DNA from: Kitasatospora terrestris
GTDB lineage: Bacteria > Actinomycetota > Actinomycetes > Streptomycetales > Streptomycetaceae
Reading direction: 5' to 3'
DNA: 64,000 bases
Assembly (NCBI RefSeq): GCF_039542905.1
Contig: NZ_BAABIS010000001.1
Span: 2,728,001-2,792,000, forward strand
Shown piece by piece: positions 1 to 8,056 of this stretch. The notes under the pieces were generated by a model that worked only from the letters and a program-made list of their open reading frames with translations, searched no databases and was not told the DNA's origin. The position numbers were made by a program, and so were the translations under genes. Position 1 is the stretch's first letter. Each line of letters opens with the position of its first letter.

Positions 1-1113
1 GTCGGTGTCCACCCCCGGTGCGCTCGGGTCCGCCGAGTCGACGGCGCCCTTCATCGACTCCGGCAGCACCAGGCCCTGCGAGAGGTTGAGGTCGAACGGG
101 ACGTCGAGGTCGAGGTCGTGCGCGGCCTGGCCGGGCTGCGCCGCGGCGAACGCGGCCGCCGTCGGGTACGCGGTGCCGGCCCAGGTGTACGCCGAAGCGT
201 CCGACCACGGGTGCACCGTGTTGTAGTCCACCTTCGACCCGGCGGTCGACGCCGCGGAGACGGAGATCTCCGTCTCCCCGCGCTTGCCGGAGGTCGCGCC
301 GCACCCGCTGTACAAGCCGACGGCGCCGCCGTACTGAGCGGTGATCACGTTGTTCTCGATCAGCGCGCCCGGCGAGGCCCCGTCGATCTTGACGCTCTCC
401 GCGCAGGAGAAGGCGATGCTGTTGCCGGTGACCGCCGTGTTCGGCGCGTCCACCGCCGAGACCGCCGCCGAGGTCGTCTGGTTGAACTCGTTGGCGGTGA
501 TCAGCGAGTCGTGCACCCCGGCGCCCACGGCGATCCCGCCGACGCTCCTGAAGAGGCTCCGGCTGAGCGTCACATGGTCGCTGCCGTCGGACAGCTGAGC
601 GCTCAGCGGACCGGCGCTGCCGTACCGGATCCGGTCCAGCACCACCCGCGAGGAGTTGGCCACCGAGACCAGCGGGACGGTGGTCGCCGAGTAGTCGCTG
701 TACAGCGAGAAGTTCTTCACCACCACGTCGTGCACGTTCGACAGCACCAGGGCATTCTTCGTACCGAGCACCGGATGCAGCGGGGTGGGCCCGTTCGCGG
801 CCGTACCGACGAAGGTGATCGGCTTGTCCGGCGTACCGGAGTTGGTGATCGCCACCGTCTCCCGGTACGACCCGTCGACGATCTGGACGGTCTGGCCCGG
901 CAGGGCCGCGTGGGCCGCGGCGGAGATCGTGCAGAACGGCCGGTCGGCCGCACCGCTGCCGGCGTCGGTGCAGGTGGTGGCCCTGTTGTTGACGTACAGC
1001 GTGCCCGCGGGATCCGCCGCCGACGCGGCGGTCGGCATGGCGACGAGGGCGGTGACGGCAGCCGCGGTGAGCGCGGCGGGCTGGCGCAGTCGCACGTTGA
1101 AAAGACTCTCCAT
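1..1113 (-). CDS. Secreted right-handed beta-helix (pectate-lyase-like) protein, 3' end outside window
   Basis: The reading frame stays open from an ATG at 1113 to the window edge, giving 371 codons, so the C-terminus is missing. Residues 1-33 look like a Sec signal peptide: a short basic start, a hydrophobic Ala/Val/Leu stretch, then an Ala-x-Ala cleavage site. The following residues (CTISAAAHAALPGQTVQI, then DGSYRETV and NSGTPDKPITFVG) are typical of the first rungs of secreted parallel beta-helix proteins of the DUF1565/pectate-lyase-like kind. Later residues repeat short N/V/I-rich rungs with asparagine ladders. A polysaccharide lyase or adhesin role is possible, but no catalytic residues can be assigned. 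The fold call is inference from pattern. Confidence 0.75.
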   Translation of the reverse strand, partial: MESLFNVRLRQPAALTAAAVTALVAMPTAASAADPAGTLYVNNRATTCTDAGSGAADRPFCTISAAAHAALPGQTVQIVDGSYRETVAITNSGTPDKPITFVGTAANGPTPLHPVLGTKNALVLSNVHDVVVKNFSLYSDYSATTVPLVSVANSSRVVLDRIRYGSAGPLSAQLSDGSDHVTLSRSLFRSVGGIAVGAGVHDSLITANEFNQTTSAAVSAVDAPNTAVTGNSIAFSCAESVKIDGASPGALIENNVITAQYGGAVGLYSGCGATSGKRGETEISVSAASTAGSKVDYNTVHPWSDASAYTWAGTAYPTAAAFAAAQPGQAAHDLDLDVPFDLNLSQGLVLPESMKGAVDSADPSAPGVDTD

Positions 1114-1280
1114 GAGGTGAGAAACGGGCACAGCTTGGCATTCGAACCACTGTTCCGTCGACTCGGTTTCCGGAATCGTCGTCAATGTCCCGAATGATCA
1201 GTTGCCCCCACCGCCCCGCCGGGTGACTTCACGGCGTGTCGGGGCCCTGCCCGCGAGGGGGCTGCTCTAGGTTGCCGAGG

Positions 1281-1354
1281 TGGGGCGGGTGGGACTCGAA
1301 CCCACGACCAGAGGATTATGAGTCCCCTGCTCTAACCGGCTGAGCTACCGCCCC
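1281..1354 (-). tRNA. tRNA with CAT anticodon (tRNA-Ile2 or elongator tRNA-Met)
   Basis: The minus strand folds into a 74-nt cloverleaf: 7-bp acceptor GGGGCGG/CCGCCCC, D-arm GCTCAGCCGGTTAGAGC, anticodon loop CTCATAA and T-arm GTGGGTTCGAGTCCCAC. The anticodon is CAT. No CCA is encoded. It is not the initiator tRNA, because the acceptor starts with a paired G. The variable region TGGTCG resembles E. coli ileX more than elongator Met, so tRNA-Ile2, whose C34 is modified to lysidine, is a little more likely. The sequence alone does not settle it. Confidence 0.9.
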
Positions 1355-1520
1355 CCGGGCCCGGCGACCTGCCGTCCGGGCCGACGTGCGCGGCCCCGGC
1401 AGCAGCAGACGGCCCCTCAGGGCCGTCCCGGGCAGCATAGCCGGTCGATCAGTCGCGGTGCGCGCCGGGGGCGCATCCGGGTATCCGGTGGCGGGCGCCG
1501 GCGGGCCGGGCGAAGCTCGA

Positions 1521-2172
1521 TCATCGGCGGCTCGGGCGAGGGCGGCAGCGGTCGCCCTGGTGGTGACCGGGTACGGCTCCTCCAGGCGTCCGAGCGGCAC
1601 GCCGGGCGGCCCGGGCGCTGGCACCGCACCGGCCGGCACCACGCACACCGCGAAGGCGACCCCGCTCAACAGCCTGGTCGGCGCGGTCTTCACCAACGGC
1701 CCGGACGGCGAGACCCCGAACGGCGTCCGGCCGCTCGGCACGGTGACCGTGGACCCGAGCTGGCGGAGCAGTGGCGACCAGGACCTGGACGTGGCGCTCG
1801 CCATCGTGCAGGCGCAGAGTGGTCGGCAGGTGCAGGTGCTCGGCGCCAACCGGCTCGGCACCGACCCGGCTACCGGCTGACGGTGAAGGTCACCGGCTGC
1901 CCGAGCAGCGCGGACGCCCCGATCACCTGCGCCGGCCCGGCCCGGCCACCGAGCAGAGCCCCACCCAGTTGCGGATCGACTGCCCCGACCGGACCGGCGG
2001 CACCAGCGGCAGCCCCTGGGTCACCGACCTGGACCCGACCACCCGCACCGGCGCGGTGGTCGGTGTGATCGGCGGCTACCGGGAGGGCGGGGACACCGCC
2101 GACACCTCGTCCAGCAGTTACTCCGGCGACCGGGTGCGGGTGCCGTACCAGCGGGCGAGCGGTGGCGGCTGA
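1521..2172 (+). pseudogene. Frameshifted remnant of a trypsin-like serine protease
   Basis: Three successive reading frames match the intact protease at 2269-3021. The first frame (to about 1870) ends in NRLGTDP, matching NRLGTG in the intact copy. The second (about 1870-1935) gives YRLTVKVTGCPSSADAPI. The third (about 1936-2172) gives TGGTSGSPWV and GVIGGYREGGDTADTSS, matching the catalytic-serine motif and C-terminus. Two frameshifts are therefore needed. The VTAAHC segment with the catalytic His is also absent, so there is an internal deletion. The 5' end is uncertain. It lies directly upstream of the intact paralogue, so this is a decayed tandem duplicate. Confidence 0.8.
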
Positions 2173-2268
2173 CCGTTCGCACGCGGGCGGTAGGGTGCTG
2201 CCGACCGTGCCGGTGCTTCGACCGGCCCGGCACCGGTACCGGCAGGGCGACGGACGGGGGCGGGACGG

Positions 2269-3021
2269 ATGGGCGGGCGGCGGGCGGCAGCGGTGGCGCT
2301 GGGCGGGGTGCTGCTGGCCTCGGGCGCACTGGCGGGCTGCGGCCCCACCGGGGCGGCGGCGGACCCGCCCTCGGCGGCGGCTCCGCTGCCGAGGGCGACC
2401 CCGGCCCCGGCGGACACCGCGGCCAACCGGGTCGGCGTCCTGTTCAAGGGCGGCACCCGGCTGTGCACCGCCAGCGTGGTGCACAGCCCCCGCGGCAACC
2501 TGCTGGTCACCGCCGCGCACTGCGTCTGGGCCGGTGACCGCCCCCTCGACGGCGTGGTCTTCGCCCCGGGCTACCGCGACGGGGACAGCCCGTACGGGAG
2601 CTGGCCGGTGACCGAGACCTTCGTGGACGGCCACTGGTCCCGCTCGGCGGACCCGGAGTACGACGTGGCCTTCCTCGCCGTGGGCGAGGAGGGCGGGAAG
2701 CGGATCGAGGACCTGCTCGGCGGCAACCGGCTCGGCACCGGCCTGGGCTTCGGCCTGGAGGTCACCGTCACCGGCTACCCGCACGAACGCGAGGCTCCGG
2801 TCAGCTGCCGGGTGCGGACCACCGCGCAGTCCACCACCCAGGAGCGCTTCGACTGCGCCGGCTACACCGAGGGCACCAGCGGCGGACCCTGGGTCACCGG
2901 AACCGGCCAGGTGGTCGGCGTGATCGGCGGCTACCAGGAGGGCGGGGACACCGCCGACACCTCGTACAGCGTCGCCTTCGACGACCGGGTGGCCGAGCTG
3001 TACCGCCGCGCCACCGCCTGA
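2269..3021 (+). CDS. Trypsin-like serine protease, lipoprotein
   Basis: This 250-aa protein has a lipoprotein signal with lipobox LAGC (Cys24), followed by a disordered Pro/Ala linker. The chymotrypsin-fold triad is complete: His84 in VTAAHC, Asp132 in YDVAFL and Ser204 in GTSGGPW. Cysteines at 66/85 and around the Ser motif fit the usual disulphides. It should act on the outer face of the membrane after lipid anchoring. The C-terminal GVIGGYQEGGDTADTS is shared with the pseudogene upstream. A strong hairpin follows the stop, so it is probably monocistronic. Its substrate is unknown. Confidence 0.9.
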   Translation: MGGRRAAAVALGGVLLASGALAGCGPTGAAADPPSAAAPLPRATPAPADTAANRVGVLFKGGTRLCTASVVHSPRGNLLVTAAHCVWAGDRPLDGVVFAPGYRDGDSPYGSWPVTETFVDGHWSRSADPEYDVAFLAVGEEGGKRIEDLLGGNRLGTGLGFGLEVTVTGYPHEREAPVSCRVRTTAQSTTQERFDCAGYTEGTSGGPWVTGTGQVVGVIGGYQEGGDTADTSYSVAFDDRVAELYRRATA

Positions 3022-3071
3022 GGCCCCACCGGACGGCCCGGGGGCCGGGGCGAGGCAGAGGGTCGGGAACG

Positions 3072-3109
3072 GCAGGAGGCCCCCCGGCTGACGCCGGAGG
3101 GCCTCCTGC
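3072..3109. terminator. Hairpin terminator between protease gene and tRNA-Asn pair
   Basis: A 17-nt inverted repeat with one mismatch (GCAGGAGGCC.. paired with ..GGCCTCCTGC) closes a TGAC loop. It lies 50 nt after the protease stop and just past the 3' end of the minus-strand tRNA-Asn genes, so it may serve both directions. Confidence 0.7.
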
Positions 3110-3115
3110 TCCTTG

Positions 3116-3188
3116 CTCCCCCAATTGGACTCGAACCAATAACCTGCCGATTAACAGTCGGCTGCTCTGCCAATTGAGCTATGGGGGA
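3116..3188 (-). tRNA. tRNA-Asn (GTT), copy 1
   Basis: The 73-nt minus-strand cloverleaf has acceptor stem TCCCCCA/TGGGGGA, anticodon loop CTGTTAA (anticodon GTT) and T-loop GGTTCGAGTCC. No CCA is encoded. Apart from the acceptor stem it matches the second copy 5 nt away, showing a recent tandem duplication. Confidence 0.97.
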
Positions 3189-3193
3189 CCGTG

Positions 3194-3266
3194 CTCCTCC
3201 AATTGGACTCGAACCAATAACCTGCCGATTAACAGTCGGCTGCTCTGCCAATTGAGCTATGGAGGA
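3194..3266 (-). tRNA. tRNA-Asn (GTT), copy 2
   Basis: This is the same 73-nt tRNA-Asn as its neighbour, but with acceptor stem TCCTCCA/TGGAGGA. The fourth acceptor pair has changed from C-G to T-A by substitutions on both strands, so pairing is kept. The two genes are probably co-transcribed leftward, with this copy first. Confidence 0.97.
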
Positions 3267-3576
3267 TTGACCATCTGCCCGACCGCCTCACCCCGGGGCT
3301 TCCCCCGACCGCTCGGCGCTCGCTGCGGGACATACATTAGCGCACTCAGGGGGGTGGTTCGCCAATCGCTTTCGCCCGACCCCTCCCCCCGGCGCGCCCC
3401 CGCGCGCGCGGGGGCGGCGCTGCGAGGATGCTGGTGCACGGCGGCGGAGCCCGTCCGGGGCTGGCCCGGACCCGCCACCGGCGGGGCGATTCGCACCCCG
3501 GCCGGGCGGGTAGGGCAACGCGGCACAGGATCGCTCGTAGGCGCCGTACCGGCGCGAGGAAGGGTGGAACCGCACC
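3267..3576. other. Intergenic region, no gene seen
   Basis: These 310 bases separate the tRNA-Asn pair from the YtxH-like gene. They probably hold the promoters of both, in opposite directions. I find no convincing hexamers, hairpin or small gene. Open frames here are GC-rich shadows lacking any family signal. Confidence 0.5.
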
Positions 3577-3870
3577 ATGTGGAAGGTGACGTTGATCGTG
3601 GGCGTCGGGATCGGCTACGTCCTCGGGGCGAAGGCCGGCCGGCACCGGTACGAGCAGATCGCCAACGCGGCCCGGCAGATCACCGAGAACCCGAAGGTCC
3701 AGGACGCGGCCGGCAAGGCGAAGCAGCAGGCGGGCGCGGTGGCGGGCCGGGCCGCCGGCGCGGTCGCGGACAAGGTCGGCGACCGGCTGCCGAACGCGGT
3801 GACCGACCGCATGCCGTACTTCGCGCACCGGCAGTCCGAGAACGACGACTGGGGCACCGTCCGCCCGTAG
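3577..3870 (+). CDS. Small YtxH-like membrane-associated protein
   Basis: This 97-aa protein begins with a hydrophobic glycine-rich segment (TLIVGVGIGYVLGAKAG, about residues 5-21), then an amphipathic Ala/Lys/Gln-rich region (QDAAGKAKQQAGAVAGRAAG). That layout is typical of YtxH/YtxH-like general stress proteins: one membrane anchor and a helical LEA-like tail. A purine-rich stretch GGAAGGGTGG lies upstream of the ATG as ribosome binding site. The next gene starts 9 nt after the stop, so the two may be co-transcribed. Function is unknown. Confidence 0.75.
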   Translation: MWKVTLIVGVGIGYVLGAKAGRHRYEQIANAARQITENPKVQDAAGKAKQQAGAVAGRAAGAVADKVGDRLPNAVTDRMPYFAHRQSENDDWGTVRP

Positions 3871-3879
3871 GATCTCGCC

Positions 3880-5313
3880 ATGGGCATCGTCGCGGGCATC
3901 GACAGTTCGACCACTCGCACCCGGATCGTCGCGTGCGACGCCGAGACCGGCGCCGTGCTGCGCCAGGGACGGGCCCCCCATCCGGTGCCGGAGGGCGAGG
4001 ACGCCCGCAGCACCGAGGTGGATCCGCAGTCCTGGCTGCACTCGCTGGGCGACGCTGCCACCGGCGGCCTGCTGGAGGGCGTGACCGCGATCGGCGTCTC
4101 CGCCCAGCAGCACGGCCTGATCGGGCTGGACGCGGGCGGGGTGCTGGTCCGGCCCGCCCTGCTGTGGAACGACCCGCGGTCGGCCGGCGCGGCCGCCGCC
4201 CTGGTGGACGCGCTCGGCGGGCCGCAGCCGTGGGTGGAGGCGATCGGCGCCGTCCCGGGGCCGACGTACACCATCGCCAAGCTGCGCTGGCTGGCCGAGT
4301 TCGAACCGGCCTCGGCCAAGCGGATCGCCGAGGTGCTGCTGCCGCACGACTGGCTGATCTCCCAGCTGCTCGGCACCGTCAAGCGGCGCACCACCGACCG
4401 CGGCGACGCCTCCGGCACCGGCTACTGGTCGCCGATCACCGGCGAGTACCGGCAGGACCTGGTGAAGCTGGCGATCGGCCACGAGCTGCGGGTGCCGGAC
4501 GTGCTCGGCCCCGCCGAGCCCGCCGGGCACACCCCCGAGGGCCTGCTGATCTCGGCGGGCACCGGGGAGAACATGGCCGCCTCGCTGGGCCTGGGCCTCG
4601 GCGTCGGCGACGCCGTGGTCTCGCTCGGCGGCAACGGCACCATCTTCGCCGTGCACGACCGCGCGGTGGTCGACCCGACCGGCCTGGTCTCCTCCTTCGC
4701 CGACGCCACCGGCCGGCACCTGCCGATGGTGGCCACCCTGAACGCGGCCCAGGTGCTGCGCTCCACCGCCGCCATGCTCGGCACCGACCCGGAGGGCCTG
4801 AGCGAGCTCGCCCTGCAGTCCTCCCCCGGCTCGTACGGCCTGGTGCTGCTGCCCTACCTGGACGGCGAGCGGACGCCCAAGCTGCCGCACGCTGCGGGCA
4901 CCCTGACCGGGCTGCGCGCCGAGTCGATGGGCCCGCAGCACCTGGCCAGGGCCGCCGTCGAGGGCATGCTCTGCAACATCGCCGACGCGCTGGACCTGCT
5001 GCGCTCGCACGGCGTCGCGGTCGACCGGGTGTTCCTGCTCGGCGCGGTCGGACGGCTGCCGGCGGTGCGGGAGATCGCCCCGCTGCTGTTCGGCCGCCCC
5101 GTGGTGGTACCGCCGGCCGGCGACCACGCGGCGCGCGGCGCGGCCCGGCAGGCCGCCTGGGCGCTCGCGGGCACCGCCGAGCCGCCGCACTGGGAGCTGC
5201 CGGGAGCCGCGGTGCTGGCCCCGGACCAGGACCACGACCTGGCGGTGGGCAGCGCGGTGCGCCAGCAGTTCGCCGCGGTGCGGGAGCAGATCCACCCGGA
5301 AACCGCCTCCTGA
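3880..5313 (+). CDS. FGGY-family carbohydrate kinase, xylulokinase-like
   Basis: The 477-aa product has the two actin-like FGGY domains. The phosphate loop GIDSSTTRTRIV is at the N-terminus, ISAQQHG-type substrate residues (GVSAQQHG) and LLWNDPRS follow near residue 90-105, and DRGDASGTGYW contributes to the active site near residue 170-185. The second domain has LGGNGTIFAV and the FLLGAVGRLP nucleotide region. Length and motifs fit xylulokinase (XylB, D-xylulose to xylulose-5-phosphate with ATP). No xylose isomerase or transporter is adjacent, so another ketose or polyol substrate is possible. Confidence 0.85.
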   Translation: MGIVAGIDSSTTRTRIVACDAETGAVLRQGRAPHPVPEGEDARSTEVDPQSWLHSLGDAATGGLLEGVTAIGVSAQQHGLIGLDAGGVLVRPALLWNDPRSAGAAAALVDALGGPQPWVEAIGAVPGPTYTIAKLRWLAEFEPASAKRIAEVLLPHDWLISQLLGTVKRRTTDRGDASGTGYWSPITGEYRQDLVKLAIGHELRVPDVLGPAEPAGHTPEGLLISAGTGENMAASLGLGLGVGDAVVSLGGNGTIFAVHDRAVVDPTGLVSSFADATGRHLPMVATLNAAQVLRSTAAMLGTDPEGLSELALQSSPGSYGLVLLPYLDGERTPKLPHAAGTLTGLRAESMGPQHLARAAVEGMLCNIADALDLLRSHGVAVDRVFLLGAVGRLPAVREIAPLLFGRPVVVPPAGDHAARGAARQAAWALAGTAEPPHWELPGAAVLAPDQDHDLAVGSAVRQQFAAVREQIHPETAS

Positions 5314-5334
5314 CGCGCCGCCCCCTTCGGCGCG
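5314..5334 (+). terminator. Small hairpin after the sugar kinase gene
   Basis: CGCGCCG and CGGCGCG form a 7-bp stem with a 7-nt loop immediately after the stop codon. It is a modest terminator candidate with no T-run. Confidence 0.4.
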
Positions 5335-5400
5335 GCTGAAGATGCGTCATCGCGGGGGCGGTGGCAGCGTGGGGATCCCGGCCAGTGAAGGGATCCCGGC

Positions 5401-6807
5401 ATGGCGCTGCACCAAGGTCACGAGGAGAAGGACCGTCCGCTGTCCGTCAGTCCGCTGTCCGCCGCGGTCGACCCGATCGGTGCGATGCAGACGGCGCCGG
5501 CCCGGCACCGGCTGGCGGACCTGCCGGTCCCGCCGCCGGTGGCGTACCAGCTGATCCACGACGAACTGATGCTGGACGGCAACGCCAAGCTCAACCTCGC
5601 GACGTTCGTCACCACCTCGATGGACGACTACGCCGACCGGTTGATGGCGGAGTGCCGCGACAAGAACATGATCGACAAGGACGAGTACCCGCAGACCGCC
5701 GAGCTGGAGAAGCGCTGCGTGGCGATCCTCGCCGACCTGTGGCACGCCCCGGACCCGGCCGCGGCGGTGGGCTGCTCGACCACCGGGTCGAGCGAGGCCT
5801 GCATGCTGGCCGGCATGGCGCTCAAGCGCCGCTGGATGGCCCGCAACCGGGAGCGGTACGCGGCGGGCGCGCGGCCGAACCTGGTGATGGGCGTCAACGT
5901 GCAGGTCTGCTGGGAGAAGTTCTGCAACTTCTGGGAGGTCGAGGCGCGGCTGGTCCCGATGGAGGGCGAGCGCTTCCACCTGGATGCCGAGCAGGCCGTG
6001 GCCCACTGCGACGAGAACACCATCGGCGTGGTCGGCATCCTCGGCTCCACCTTCGACGGCTCCTACGAGCCGATCGCGGAGATCTGCGCCGCCCTGGACG
6101 ACCTGCAGCGGAACACCGGGCTCGACGTGCCGGTGCACGTGGACGGCGCGTCCGGCGGCATGGTCGCGCCCTTCCTCGACCCCGACCTGGCCTGGGACTT
6201 CCGGCTCCCCCGGGTCGCCTCGATCAACACCTCCGGGCACAAGTACGGCCTGGTCTACCCCGGTGTCGGCTGGGCGCTGTGGCGGGACGCCGAGGCGCTG
6301 CCGGAGGAGCTGGTGTTCCGGGTGAACTACCTGGGCGGCGAGATGCCGACCTTCGCGCTGAACTTCTCCCGCCCGGGCTCCGAGGTGGTCGCCCAGTACT
6401 ACACCTTCCTGCGGCTGGGCCGGGAGGGCTACCGGGCGGTGCAGCAGGCCTGCCGGACGGTCGCCGAGTACCTCGCGCAGAAGATCGAGGCGCTCGGGCC
6501 GTTCCGGCTGCTGACCCGCGGCGACCAGCTGCCGGTGTTCGCCTTCACCACGGCCGAGGGCGTCGGTTTCGACGTGTTCGACGTGTCCCGGCGGCTGCGC
6601 GAGCGCGGCTGGCAGGTCCCCGCGTACACCTTCCCGGAGAAACGGGAGGACCTGGCGGTGCTGCGGGTGGTGTGCCGCAACGGGTTCACCCACGACCTGG
6701 CCGACCTGCTGCTCGAGGACCTGACCCGGCTGCTGCCCGAACTGGAGGCCCAGCCGGCGCCGTTGAAGGACTTGGGGATCCCGGCCCGGACGGCGTTCCA
6801 CCACTGA
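5401..6807 (+). CDS. gadB: Glutamate decarboxylase (PLP-dependent)
   Basis: The 468-aa product matches group II PLP decarboxylases of the GadA/B type, about 466 aa in E. coli. It converts L-glutamate to GABA, consuming a proton. Visible motifs are GCSTTGSSEA (PLP phosphate contact), VHVDGASGG (aspartate contacting the pyridine N), and SGHKYGLVYPG with Lys281 as Schiff-base lysine. The N-terminal 40 residues are variable. Two GGGATCCCGGC direct repeats lie within 30 nt upstream and abut the start codon. No glutamate/GABA antiporter is adjacent. It converges with the sigma factor gene, 19 nt away. Confidence 0.92.
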   Translation: MALHQGHEEKDRPLSVSPLSAAVDPIGAMQTAPARHRLADLPVPPPVAYQLIHDELMLDGNAKLNLATFVTTSMDDYADRLMAECRDKNMIDKDEYPQTAELEKRCVAILADLWHAPDPAAAVGCSTTGSSEACMLAGMALKRRWMARNRERYAAGARPNLVMGVNVQVCWEKFCNFWEVEARLVPMEGERFHLDAEQAVAHCDENTIGVVGILGSTFDGSYEPIAEICAALDDLQRNTGLDVPVHVDGASGGMVAPFLDPDLAWDFRLPRVASINTSGHKYGLVYPGVGWALWRDAEALPEELVFRVNYLGGEMPTFALNFSRPGSEVVAQYYTFLRLGREGYRAVQQACRTVAEYLAQKIEALGPFRLLTRGDQLPVFAFTTAEGVGFDVFDVSRRLRERGWQVPAYTFPEKREDLAVLRVVCRNGFTHDLADLLLEDLTRLLPELEAQPAPLKDLGIPARTAFHH

Positions 6808-6826
6808 CCCCGGTCGCCGCGCCGGG

Positions 6827-7993
6827 TCAGTCCAGGTAGCCGCGCAGCTGTTCGGCGAAGGCGTGCTCGCGCAGTCTGGCCAGGGTCTTGGCCTCGATCT
6901 GGCGGATCCGCTCGCGGGTCACGCCGAACAGGTGGCCGATCTCCTCCAGGGTGCGCGGGCGCCCGTCGTCCAGGCCGTAGCGCAACTGGACGACCTGGCG
7001 CTCGCGTTCCCCGAGGGTGGCGAGGACGGCGTCCAGGTGTTCGCGCAGCAGCAGGAAGGCGGCGGACTCCACCGGGGAGGCGGCGTCGGCGTCCTCGATC
7101 AGGTCGCCGAGCGCGACGTCGTCCTCCTCGCCGACCGGGGTGTGCAGCGAGACCGGCTCCTGGGCCAGCTTCAGCACCTCCCGGACGCGCTCGGGCGTGA
7201 GCTGCAGCGCCTCGCCGACCTCGGCGAAGGTCGGCTCCACGCCGCGCTCCTGGAGCAGCGAGCGCTGCACCCGCAGCACCCGGTTGATCAGCTCCACCAC
7301 GTGCACCGGCACCCGGATGGTGCGGGCCTGGTCGGCCAGCGCCCGGCTCATCGCCTGCCGGATCCACCAGGTGGCGTACGTCGAGAACTTGTAGCCGCGC
7401 GCGTAGTCGAACTTCTCGACCGCGCGGATCAGGCCGAGGTTGCCCTCCTGGACCAGGTCGAGCAGGGTCAGGCCGCGGCCGACGTAGCGCTTGGCGACCG
7501 AGACCACCAGGCGCAGATTGGCCTCGATCAGGCGGCGCTTGGCGATCCGGCCGAGCACCACGAGGTGGTCGAGGTCGTCGGTGCAGCGCTCGTCGAGGTC
7601 GGGGGTGCGGTCCAGGGCCTCCTCGGCGAACAGGCCCGCCTCGATCTGGCGGGCGAGTTCGACCTCCTCGGCGGCGGTGAGCAGGCGGACCCGGCCGATC
7701 TCGCGCAGGTACTGGCGCAGCAGGTCGGCGGCCGGCCCGGCGGATTCGTCGACGGCGGGTTCGGGGCGTTCCTCCTCGACCTGTTCGGGGGTGAAGTCCG
7801 TTCCACCGGTCGGGTCTTCGGGCTCTTCGAGTTCGGGCTCCTCGAGAAGGTCGGGCGCGGCCGGGCGATCAGGCTCGGGGGTCGGGTCAAGCTGGTCCTC
7901 GGCCGTGACGGCCTGGGGCCGGCGGACAGCGGCTAGCTCCACGGGCATCCCTCCAGGGGCCGGGCGCGGCGTCTGGGGGCCGCCGCGCGCCAC
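6827..7993 (-). CDS. hrdA: Group 2 (HrdA/HrdD-type) RNA polymerase sigma-70 factor
   Basis: The 388-aa protein has an acidic, Pro/Glu-rich N-terminus of about 85 residues, then region 1.2 ([15 protein letters not shown]). Region 2 follows ([18 protein letters not shown], then [15 protein letters not shown]), then region 3, and region 4.2 ends with the helix-turn-helix [14 protein letters not shown]. It lacks the long N-terminus of the principal factor HrdB, so it is a non-essential HrdA/C/D-type factor. The symbol hrdA rests on remembered position beside dnaG in S. coelicolor and is not checked. A GTG at 7993 is taken as start. An ATG at 7948 has GGAGGG too close to be a normal ribosome binding site. 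Confidence 0.85.
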   Translation of the reverse strand: MARGGPQTPRPAPGGMPVELAAVRRPQAVTAEDQLDPTPEPDRPAAPDLLEEPELEEPEDPTGGTDFTPEQVEEERPEPAVDESAGPAADLLRQYLREIGRVRLLTAAEEVELARQIEAGLFAEEALDRTPDLDERCTDDLDHLVVLGRIAKRRLIEANLRLVVSVAKRYVGRGLTLLDLVQEGNLGLIRAVEKFDYARGYKFSTYATWWIRQAMSRALADQARTIRVPVHVVELINRVLRVQRSLLQERGVEPTFAEVGEALQLTPERVREVLKLAQEPVSLHTPVGEEDDVALGDLIEDADAASPVESAAFLLLREHLDAVLATLGERERQVVQLRYGLDDGRPRTLEEIGHLFGVTRERIRQIEAKTLARLREHAFAEQLRGYLD

Positions 7994-8056
7994 CCCACTG
8001 GGATACCCACCCTTGCGGGTTACGCCACCTCCGGGCCCCGGGCGCCCGGTCCCGGG

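Noticed and set aside
3174-5339. A 721-codon plus-strand open frame across tRNA, YtxH and kinase genes
   Set aside because: It crosses a tRNA and has no family signal; long overlapping frames are expected in DNA this GC-rich, and the real genes explain the region.
5372-5400. GGGATCCCGGC direct repeats before gadB as an operator
   Set aside because: They abut the start codon and similar sequence recurs near the gadB stop, so chance or a local duplication is as likely as regulation.
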